A DNA stretch of 35,000 nt. It comes from Chrysomallon squamiferum. Taxonomy: Eukaryota; Mollusca; Gastropoda; Neomphalida; Peltospiridae. The translations under genes were made by a program, and so were the position numbers. Shown here one piece after another: positions 1 to 11,200 of the stretch (position 1 is its first letter; each line of letters begins with the position of its first letter). Under the pieces are notes generated by a model that was given only the letters and a program-made list of their open reading frames with translations, had not been told where the DNA came from and made no database searches. Where the stretch lies: the NCBI GenBank assembly GCA_012295275.1, contig CM022667.1, positions 262,501 through 297,500 on the forward strand, written 5' to 3'.

Positions 1-1040
1 TACATGCGTGTGCATGCGTGAGATTATTACTGGTAATGAAAAAATTAAATAAATTAGACAACTGTAAATTAACTTTCTAATAGTATAATTGTAATTAGTT
101 CGTTTACCGAATGCATAGACGGATATCATCTTTACGTGCTGAAAAACACTTATTTTATTTTCAGCGTTATAACATTCCATTTAATAACAAATAATATTAA
201 GGTTGTAATATCTTCTGCTAGAACCACAACAGATTACTGCTTTTAGTTTTTCCGAGTAGATCGAAAATAAGTTGATCGCTAGTATGTCTACAAATACACC
301 GTCTAATTAAAAAAAAAAATTAAAAATATAAATCATTTCAGCATCAGTAGGGATGGATGGAGATGTAATGTGCAAATAAATTTTACTAAGAAATGGTATG
401 AAACACAAACATATGTAGGTTACAAGAGTGTTAATACATCTGAATAGTAATGGAGATGTTTATTTATTAATAATTGTCAAGCAACTTCTAATTAAAATTA
501 ATCAGTATTTGTAATTATGTTATCAGAAATCTATTTCTTAAAACCTATATTTCTACATATATTGTTTAAAAACTAATATTCACGGAGATATATCCACATA
601 CCCACAATAAATTAACGTATTATTATTATTATTGATGTAGACGTATTTTCAAAGGTGTGCACACTTAATTTCCTAAAAATAAATAGGCTACATTAAAAAT
701 ATTTTCATCGCAATCAAACACATTTGTATGTGTATATGTTTGGTTTCAGTCATGTATATAATATATCGTTGTGTTTGGAGTCCGTGTTTTGTTGGGTTTT
801 TGTCAGGACACTGCTTTCCATAACTATAACAGTTGTATTCTGTACAAACTGTACAAATTAACAGGTACGTATTAAAATAAAATAAAAGAAACAAAAAATA
901 AGTACTTAATTTGAATAGCTCTAAAAATAAATAAATAAAAATAACATTAGTAAAATAAAATGTTATTTGGAATGTATTACCTTTTTTATTTTTAGTTCGT
1001 TTATTATTAACTTTATCGTTCTGAAAGACATTTAACAAGT
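1..1040. other. AT-rich non-coding DNA, no gene recognised
   Basis: Low-complexity AT-rich sequence with short A and T runs and a few TATTATT tracts. The only open frame of note, on the minus strand at 688-1038, encodes a biased F/Y/I/K/N-rich peptide with no recognisable domain and is most likely chance. I see no RNA gene or transposon coding sequence. Confidence 0.6.
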
Positions 1041-1059
1041 AGAACCAGGATCGATAAAA

Positions 1060-1100
1060 TTATAATTTGGCGCCAAAACAGTCTTTATCGCCATTGGTTG
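1060..1100. promoter_or_regulatory. Candidate promoter module: E2F-like palindrome and CCAAT box
   Basis: Positions 1066-1077 read TTTGGCGCCAAA, a perfect palindrome containing the E2F core TTTGGCGC on both strands. An inverted CCAAT box (ATTGG) follows at 1093-1097. This E2F plus CCAAT pairing is typical of TATA-less housekeeping promoters, and the strong CG-containing core stands out in AT-rich DNA. It lies about 2 kb upstream of the PCIF1 start codon, so it could drive PCIF1 through an unidentified 5' untranslated exon. The transcription start is not visible. Confidence 0.4.
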
Positions 1101-3133
1101 AAAATAAATAATTTCACTAAATTAGGTCAGTCTTAGTGATCACGTTGTGACTCGACTCAAAAAATAATTTTGACGGTCTCTTATTAATCCACAAAGCGTT
1201 TTAACCCTCCAGTATGATATATTATACATCCCTAAGTCGATTCAAGCTACAAACGGACTACATTTGGGCTTAGTTAAACTGCACTTGATGAAAAATGTAC
1301 ACTCCTTCCCTACGCGTTCCCTCGGATAATGTTTATCCGGGGTATTGACGAGTTTATAAATTTAACTAAAATATTACACGAAACGATATTGCAAAAAAGT
1401 ATATTAAAATGGAACCTATTTTGTAACAAAAATAATTAATTAACAAATAATATATATTACTGAAATATGCAAATAAATAGCAAAACAATTTAACGTTAAA
1501 AAATACTTATTTAGCAAAAATATTTTGTTCCGTTCCCCTGTTTTAAGTAAATTCTCAATTTAAATATCCACTAAAGTTTTCATGTCGGGTGTAGTAGGTC
1601 GGTGTTGCTTCGTGTCAGGATTTTTGTTGAATGAATCCTGAATAGCAGTTGGTAAATTAATTGACATCTATTCATTTGACATTTTGGAATTAGGCTTGAT
1701 ATTTTGCCTATTGCTTTAGTGACTATACGTTCTTTTGATTGGTTTTTATCGCTTTACAAAAGAACAGCTTAACGTCGCCGACTAACTTGGAAATTGATAT
1801 GGCTTCTACCGACTATTCTAGTATTCAGATACTCAGCCCGTATTCTTCAAGTGACTGACTTTGCAGTGGCTCATTGACTAACTTTTTAATGTTTAGATTG
1901 AAGTCAGTTAATTTTACCAATGCTAAATAAAGAGTATGCTTCTTGCATTTTTAAAAGAAAAATAAATTGGTTTCTATTTTCTTTTTTCAGGTCATTTTAA
2001 TACAACACACAAAACATGTATATATCCTATTCCTTAATCTATCATGGCTTAATCTGCATTACACATACTTGCAAACATTAGATAATCTAATTACAAGACC
2101 AATAAAAAGAAAATATTTAGAAGCCACAAAAAGAAAATATTTAACAAGTTAATTTTTACATGTAACTTGGGATGCATAGGAAAACTTTTAAATTAAATAA
2201 TTGTCAACAAGTAACAGTTTACTGAATTTGTGATATGCATTTAATTCTGAAAAATACAAGAGAAAAATGCATTTTAAGATTAGAAATTGTATTAAGAAGT
2301 TGAGGATCTTGTTTATTTTTTTATTTTTTTTTTAACTTTTTTTGGTATTGTACTTTTCTAAACAAAATACTACAGACTGGAATTTCTTTCTGACATATTT
2401 TAATTAATTTTTGAATGAACATAAAAGTTAAAAGAATATTATTTGTTTAAAACAAAACCAAATATTCTTTGCATTTATTGTTGCTTTCAAAATAAATGGA
2501 TAAGTTGCCAATCTATTTCTGTTTAATAAAATCTTCATCTATTATTGTAAATAACACTTTTAATACTTATGTGAAATTCCCAGACAAATGTTTGCTTATA
2601 TTTTAAGTCATGTTAGTTAATTTAAAATTCAAAAAATGTAGATGTACTTTTTAATGTGAATGTATATGTGAATTACAACTGTTCTATATGTATTTTGTTT
2701 TCATTTAAAGAGTTACACTCTTTAAATAATCAAGTTGAAGTTTTTATTGTATAAAATAAAACAGTTAAAAGATAAACTGGTTAATTAATACTATTCATTG
2801 TGAATATTAAACGAATCAAATTTTGTTTAAACTTCAGTTTGATCATTTAAAAGATTAAATTCTACCCTATTAATTTTCCCTTGTATATTGTATGCAAACA
2901 TGTTATTTTTGTTAAATTGTCTTCATTTTAATTATTCAAAAACTTTTTGTTTTGCTTTTTATGCAGTGTGAAAGATGCATTAAATAATTCTGGTTTTAGG
3001 CTTCATTTTAATTATTCAGAAGTTATATTAATTATTTTAATTCGAAGTTAATGCAATAATGATGCAAACAGTTTGACTTTATATAATAACAACATGTAAA
3101 GCAAATTTTGTAACTGTAATTTCATTTCCACAG
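1101..3133 (+). other. PCIF1 5' flank or first intron
   Basis: AT-rich sequence with no supported coding exon. A second ATTGG box lies near 1738, followed by a more complex stretch to about 1870 that could be a 5' untranslated exon. A pyrimidine tract ending TTTTTTCAG near 1989 resembles an acceptor, but no matching donor or coding homology supports it. The segment ends with a good acceptor (TTCCACAG) at 3126-3133, so the start-codon exon probably begins at 3134 and an upstream non-coding exon exists. Confidence 0.45.
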
Positions 3134-3137
3134 GTCA

Positions 3138-3149
3138 ATGGCTGAGTGA
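3138..3149 (+). promoter_or_regulatory. Minimal upstream ORF (Met-Ala-Glu-stop) before the PCIF1 start
   Basis: If the exon starts at the acceptor ending at 3133, the first AUG in it is at 3138 and reads ATG GCT GAG TGA, a three-codon ORF ending 24 nt before the PCIF1 AUG at 3174. The two share ATGGCTGA, so the main start looks like a near-copy of the uORF start. Both AUGs have a weak -3 base (T) and a favourable +4 G. Such a uORF could lower PCIF1 translation; that is inference. Confidence 0.5.
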
Positions 3150-3173
3150 TCCTATTTTATCTGGAAATCCTTG

Positions 3174-3512
3174 ATGGCTGAACCTTCAGTCACAGTTCAG
3201 AATTCTGCTACAAAAGCAGACAGTGACAAAATGGGTAGCAACGACACAAACAGCAACAATGTTAACAATTCGACAACATCAGACTCCCAAAAACAACCAG
3301 CAGTCGAACGCCAGGATTCCCAGAATTCCAATTTGTCATCACCAATGAGTCCCCAGTTTCCCGACCCTGTTCACGACCTGCCAGTAGAACTTCTTCAGTT
3401 GGGCTGGAGGAAATTTTGGAGCAGACGGGAAAATCGACCATACTTCTTCAACAAGCATACAAACGAATCACTTTGGGAGATGGAACAGTTGTTAGCTCAT
3501 GTTGCAGCTGGG
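3174..3512 (+). CDS. PCIF1: PCIF1 coding exon 1: N-terminus and WW domain
   Basis: Residues 1-113, ending in phase 0 at a GTAAGT donor. Residues 1-70 are Ser/Asn/Gln-rich and probably disordered. The WW domain runs from GW (W78) through [11 protein letters not shown] to SLWE (W101). The proline that normally follows the second Trp (WEMP in human PCIF1) is Glu here (WEME). Confidence 0.96.
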
Positions 3513-5285
3513 GTAAGTCATTGTGAAAAAGAATCATTATTAAATTTAACTAACCATTAAGGTTAATCCTAGATCTAAGTAAAAGTCTTTGTTGTGATGA
3601 CTGTTCGTTTAAATCTGATTATTTCAGTTCCCTGATGAAAATATACAAGTATAATTCTGTTATGAAAATGTAAAAAAAAAACATTGTAGTAATCTTAAGA
3701 AAAAAATAGAGTTAGTGATGGTTATAATAATTACAGTTTAAACTAGGTATTGTTGATTCTTCTGCCCTGATTTAGATTCTTATGTAATCATTTAATTATT
3801 TCTTTCATTCCAGGGAGAAAATGTAAATAACCATTCCAGATAAAGTATCAGATATAGCGACAATCATATTATTTAAAATAGATATTATTAATTCTTCTAT
3901 CCTGATATAGATTCTTACTTGATTATTGTGTGTGGTTTTTTTGTAATTTCAGGGGGGAAATGTAATCAATGATCCACTTGGAATTTCAAGTTCGGCTCCA
4001 GGGCAAGTGCCAGCTGCACCAAATGATGTAAGACTGAGTCGACCAAGTACAGACATCCCTCCAGTTGTCATTGGCGACAAGAGAAGAGCTAGTGCCGAAT
4101 TGACTGTCACTTCTCCAACCAAACGGCTGGCTTTCAGTTACAGGTCAGTTTCTGTTTTTGTACTTATTTAACAAAGTTCTGACTGGATAAATAAATTTGA
4201 TCTAGGTTTCTTTATTGTTAAATTTGACAAAATAAACACTTAAACATTTTCAAAACAACTGAAATATATTGAATTAAGAATACATCTTTTTGTTGTTATT
4301 CAGATTTGCCAATTTGCTGATTAATCAGAGTTATAACTGAATAAATAAATATTAGAATGATTTTATTGTTTAATTGTCAGAGTAAATGACGACTGAAAGA
4401 TATTGATTTAGGAAGTTTATTGTTTAGTTACAGGTTTGCTTGTAAGATAACATACATAATTTTTATTAAAACTCATGTTTTCTGAAGTTTTATTTCAATA
4501 AATGGATATTAGTATTGTCATATGGCTAAAAATATGGTTAGAAAATAAAGAAAAGCTGTAATATATGAAAATAAAATGAAATTAACCAGTGCAGAATAAA
4601 TTTAGAGTATTTTTCATAAGCATTTAAAAAATTAAATGATGTCAGTATACAGTATATTGATGTTAGCAAGTTAGTCATTGTATTTTTATTCACTCTTGCT
4701 AGTCTTGTTGGTTTGCAGAATTTATTGTCTCCCTTTAATACATTATTATTACTTGAACTGCAGATATTTGTCTTTATGCAGATATAAAAACATTTGTATT
4801 CATTATTTTCAAAATAGCATTTACACAGTATTTATACATACATATACATTAACATACATGTTATGTGTGTGTGATTGAAGGTATGGTCTTATCAGATACA
4901 CACACAGACAGAGACATATGTACATATATACATACATACACATTTATATATGTACAAAATGTTTCTAAAATTAAAATTGTTTCATCTGCAGTCCTTTCTG
5001 GAACTTCGATGTTCCGTCCAACTGTCTGTTTTATGAACGGGCTCCGTCGGTCCTTCCTCCACCAATACCAGAAATAGAACAATACCGAGCGATACTGACT
5101 GCTAGACTGCGACAGACATACCAGGAACTGTGCCAGTCTAGAGAATGTAACTACCATTATTATAGCAGTTCATGTACACTGATCTCAGTGATTCATGTTA
5201 TATAGATGTGCTTATCAGAAATAACCAAACAAATATATTATTGGTAATCACTGGAGTAAATGTATGTGTGTGCATGTATGCATAC

Positions 5286-5320
<35 letters not shown>

Positions 5321-7690
5321 TGTGCGCGTGTGTGTGCATATAGGCTAAATGCTGTTGCATCTAATAAATAATATTCAAAATAAATAACTGTTTTTGTTAT
5401 TATTTTATTTTATTTATCACTGTTTTTAAGATCCCATTTGAAGTAGTACAGTAAAAGAAACATTTATATTTTATAAGTTGATTTTTTTTGTTTGAATTAA
5501 AAATTTGATTACCCACCAATCTGTTAAATTAATTGAATTAAATAATTAAATTTCACTGATAAAACTAATAAAAGTATTATTTTTTTCATTCTCTCTAGCT
5601 ATTGATGCTCCAGTGGAATCATTTAATCGTTGGCTGCTTGAAAGAAAAGTGGTCGACAAAGGCAAAGATCCAATGTTGCCATCAAACTGCAGACCTGACG
5701 TTTCTCCATCCATGTACAGGGAGATTATGAATGACATCCCAGTTAAACTCATGAAACCAAAGTATACGTCCGATGCCAGAAAACAGCTTTTCAGATACGC
5801 AGAGGCAGCAAAAAAGATGATTGACTCAAGGTAAGTTGTTTAGTTCTAAAAGATCTATTCCTTTTCTCTGTCAGCAAGAAAATGATAACGTTTAAAATGT
5901 TGTATTCGTTTTTGTACAATTATGTTGATGTAGATTTTTCTGTATTTTACATGGTTAATGATGAAAAATTAATTGTTTGAAAATTTTGTCTTCATCGTTT
6001 TAAAATTTTTTTATTATTGGATTTTTTATTTTTTTGTTGTTGTGTGTATGTTTATATAGATGTGTTCTTTACTGTTATAATAAGTGGAAAAAGTGTTATG
6101 GATATTTTTAATCATATCTTCATTTTTCAGTTTATTATTGTTTTGATACATCTAATCCATATAACTGCAAATAACCATGTATCCTTAATAAAAATGTATA
6201 AAAATTAACACGTGTGTGTGTTGTGTGTAACATTGCAGTAGATAGATACTAAATTATTCTTGGGTGCCTGTTTATTATTGTATATTTGTGCACATGTGTA
6301 TCTGAATATGGCTACGTATAGTATTATAGTAAAAATATTTTAAAATGTGTAGGAATGCATCTCCTGAGAGTCGGAAGATTGTCAAGTGGAATGTGGAAGA
6401 CACATTCAGCTGGTTAAGGAAACAGAATAATCCAACATATGAAGATTATCTTGTAAGAAAAAACAAAACTTACTTACAAAATTTCTCAATCAGTAATCAT
6501 TTCAGATAGAAATATTTAAATAATGTCCAGGCATTGTTATTAACAGGCTAATGAATTACAGTTACATCTACTTGAGTACTCTATTGTCAAAGGATGTGTT
6601 ATTTTATTTTAGTCACTATGATAAGTGTGTAAAATGATTACTGTCATATGAAGCAGTTGTTTCCCTTTTTCGTACAAACATAACTGAAAAGAAATGGTTT
6701 TGGGGTGTTATTAAACATCCATTCATTTATTTGATACCTCAAAGCATACGTCGTTACTTTTATTTATTTTGAATTTTGAATCATCAGATGATTATCTTTA
6801 AACTAATTTTAGATAATTTTATGTTATGTTTTTGATATTGATGATTATCCTTGAACAATACAATTTGTACAGTTATGTTATATTTTTATTCTCAGTAGTT
6901 ATATGTGAACAGTAGATTTTGAACTATTTTAATTGCTTTTAATTTTAATGATTGTATCAAAACAGTAAATATTTGACTGTTTTTATGATACATTTTTCAT
7001 TTTGAAAATTATCTCTGAGCAAACACTTTTAAGTATTTATAATTTTAATAATTATATCTCAACAATAAATGTTTGGCAGTAACATTACATTTTGTTTAAT
7101 CTTAACAATTACATCTAAATAATACATTTTTAACACTTCTGTATTAAATTTTGGTATTAAATATATCTTGGACTATCTTTGACAATTTTCAGGAAAGGTT
7201 GGCACATCTGAAACGAGAATGTCAACCTCATCTTACTGAAGCAGCCAAAACATCGGTGCAGGGAATCTGCACCAAGATCTACAACATCTCCTGCGACACT
7301 GTCAACAAAATCAGAGACAAGCACTGGGAACTGCTGAAAGAACACAACATCCATGGTTTGTTCACATTGACATTTCATTATTAATATTATATCATACCCT
7401 TTGTTGTTGTTTTTTCAATATAGTAAGTAAACATCCATAATTTTGCTTCTTTAGAATGACATGATCGGTCATAAGCATGCTCCATTGAACAACATGGTAT
7501 ATTTGCACATGGCCATTCTGTAAACTATTTTTTTAAATGTTTTATTTGCTGGACTAATGTTCTTTTTATTAACATTACACATCATAACCTCTATTTTATT
7601 ATTTAACTGTATTTTTATTTTTATTTTTTGTTGTTTATTTACAGCTGTTATATATGGTGTATGAACGTTATTTTTTTCAACAAAAAACAA

Positions 7691-7734
<44 letters not shown>

Positions 7735-8238
7735 ATGTATGTATATGAAGAATACTTACTTAATAAATATGTAAATATTATAATATTTTAGAAATGGAAC
7801 CACTACCAGAACTTGCCCACCCCAGAAAGGTTCCCTGCTACTGTATTCAGATGGCTGTGCCTGCACTGAGGGTTCCTCACATGGAGCACAACACTGATGG
7901 AGAAATGACTGTTCTGCGGTGCAAGGGAGATGAAGTTAAACTCAACAATGCACACTTCCACAAACTTGTGAGTTAGGTTTTGTTTTAAGAATGATACCAT
8001 ACAGGAGCACCCTGCTGTAACCATTGTTCTCCACAGCATTTAAAATTTTTACAAAACACCGTTATTTTTTTCTGGATTCTTTATATTTTAACTTTTTAGT
8101 ATACAGTATATTAAGTACATAAACAGTTCATGCAGTAAAATTTTCTCTAACTATAGTTAATGGTTTTCCTCTCTGTTGGGGAATGTGTAAATATAGTCAG
8201 GATAAATTGAATTATCATAAATTTTTGTTATAAATATC

Positions 8239-8274
<36 letters not shown>

Positions 8275-11200
8275 TGTTAATTTTATTTATTTATTTATTT
8301 ATTTGTCTGTCTGTCTATCATCATCATCATCATCATCATCATGGTTTTATTATTATTTGTATAGGAACAGCTTTACAGATTAAACTGTCGAGATGATCCC
8401 AGATTTGAACATTTTCTCTCTCGTGTGTTTTGTTTAATTAAACGTTACCAGGTTAGTTGTGCTGTGTTTCTTTGTTTAGATTTTAAAACACATTTCTCAC
8501 TGCCAAGTATTTTAGTTAACATTTAATGTATTTTAGATTACATGCATTGTTTGGTTAATAAAAAATTATTTCTGTTTTATTTACTGTTAATGGAACGTAT
8601 TTTATTATAATTACATTTTAATTCCATTGGGCTTGTAAAAATTTATTTATGTTTTGTTAAGTATTAATGTTACATTTACAGAAGATAAATAATACTTTAA
8701 TTGGACTTGTATACAAAAACATATTAATCTTATTTATTGAGTCAGGGGAATTCATTTATTTATAATTAAATTGTGAAAAATTGCATTTGTTACAAATGAT
8801 TTTTATTTGCCAGTCACGTGAGTGTTATTACATTTAGTGCCATAAATTACATACTGTTATGACCAGTATTTTTTATTATTTTTATTTTTCATTTAGACTT
8901 TATTTGGTATCCATTTAAAAGAAGGTGTTGTCCTCCAGGGGGCGCTGTCTGTCTCAGTATTCGAGTGTCTACATCGAGTTTTTGGTGTGACATTTGAGTG
9001 TTTTGCATCACCTCTCAACTGTTATTTCAAACAGTACTGTTCTGCTTTTTGTGATACTGATGGATATTTCGGGTCTCGTGGGTAAGTCTTCTTGTGTTTA
9101 GTTTTAATTGTTGATTATTCATTGATCACTAAGATCACTGTAGCATCTTCTGTAAGAAAAACATTTAATTTTATAACACAGAAATTAATATAAGTATATT
9201 ATATGTTTATATTCATACACTTGGTGCTTTATAGTTACACAAAAACAAAATATGGTTTTAGGTTACTGACTGTCAAATCATAATATTATTATAAAATGAC
9301 ACTTCTAAAAAAAAAATTAAATTATTATAGTTATTCTTCAAATAGATGATATTTTAATTATCATAAATAAAATTGAAGGTACATTTTTTTCATAATATTT
9401 TTTTTATCATTCTGTTTTAAGTTTTAAGAATATGTTTACAGGTGAACTTCACCAATATTCACTTGATGACATTAAGTGATGTTTGATGGTGTATATTCTT
9501 TTTTACAGCCCCATTCTGAATTTTCACCCATTAACAGGATCATTTGAAGCTAATCCACCTTTTTGTGAAGAACTTATGGAAGCAATGGTTGACCATTTTG
9601 AGGTATTTAAAATTTTTAAAAAAACAAAAAAGTATGATAGAGGATCTGGGGAAAACTTTGTTCATCTTCATCAGAAGATACGGTTTTTTGAAATTTAAAT
9701 ATTCTAATTTTTCTTAATTAAAATCTACCTTTTAAAGGTTTATAGATGTCAAAGTGTAAAATAATCAGAAAATTTAAGTTTTGAGATCTTTTAAAACATA
9801 TTTGGCAATAATACCTTATAAAATAGATAAAACAGATTTAATTTTAATTTCTGTTACAAAGCTTCTCTTTCAAAAAACTTATTGTTAAAAGAATTATAAA
9901 ATATGACAGTTTTGAGTAATTAAATTAAATTGAATATAAATATTTTGGGTAAATTCAATTAAAATTACTTAAAGTTTGCTAGATGTTTTGTCCTTAAAAT
10001 TAAATTGAATATAAAGATTTTTATTGTTTATAATTTAAAAAATGTCTGGTTTTTGGCTTCTTTGTTTTTTTTTCTATCTGAAGAATATATTCAGTTTTAA
10101 TGAAAGCTTTTCATCAATAGCAATTAATAATATAAGTTATTAATTATCAGCAGGGTACATCCTCTGACATCAGCATTGGCCATACTATATTTATGTTGCA
10201 CTAAATTTATATATATATATATATTTTGTTTTATCAGAATCTGCTGGCAGAATCTCATGATCCACTGTCCTTCATTGTCTTTATCCCAGAGTGGAGAGAC
10301 CCACCCACAGAGGCCCTCATGAGGTTGGAGACAAGCAGGTAAATAAGTCATGTTCTTGTGTTACAGAGATTTGTTTAAATGACTTGTTTTCAACCAATAT
10401 GATTTCTAGATGCAGTGATTGAAAATTTTTGTGATTTATTTTCAAAATAATTTACATTTTTACATATGTCAGTATGTTTTCCCAGGGCTTCCAGATGCAG
10501 TATTGTAAAAAATTTATAATTTCTTTGCCATTGAATAATTTGTATTCTTGTTTAATACAGATGTTGTCTATTCATATGTTCTCTGTTTTTTTTTTTTTTT
10601 TGCTGTCTTTGAAAATTCTCATAGTTTATTTGCATTAGTAAAAGTTTATGTATATTAATGAATGTTACCTATAATTATAATGGTGGATTAGTAGAGTGGA
10701 TTTGTTTCCTTTTGGATTTAAAAACTATTAGTGGTATGGACGAGTTCCGAGAAAAATTAGCTTTTAAAAAAAAATCTTTAGAGATGGAAATCTTTTCTTT
10801 TGTTGAAAATGAATTTTAACTACTTTATCATCAATTATTAAACTATTATTTGTTACAGAAACAAACGAAATACTTTTAGTAATGTAATGAATAAAAACCT
10901 ATTAATAATTATATATAGTTAATATTAAAATTATTTAGAGATTTTTAAAAATGTATTTATAAATTTAATTAATTTTACAGATTCAACAGAAAGCAGCTCA
11001 TTTTCCCACCATTTGAACATGAATACAGAAGTGGTTTCCAGCATGTTTGTAACAAGTTAGTAGTTCATCACAGTCCAATAACCGTTTAAATATTACTGAA
11101 CTAGAAATATCTCATTTATAAACTTACATCACCATAAAAAGAAACTGTTATCTTCTGTGCAATCACTATGTGTTAAGGGGACACATGTTGTTTAATATCA

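Noticed and set aside
1967-2152. 61-codon open frame preceded by an acceptor-like TTTTTTCAG
   Set aside because: Low-complexity product, contains a direct repeat of AAAAAGAAAATATTTA, and cannot be joined in frame to PCIF1 with support.
4861-5157. Minus-strand open frames opposite PCIF1 exons (also at 5546-5752, 7157-7378, 7803-8039 and 10124-10351)
   Set aside because: They are antisense shadows of exons whose plus-strand translation matches PCIF1.
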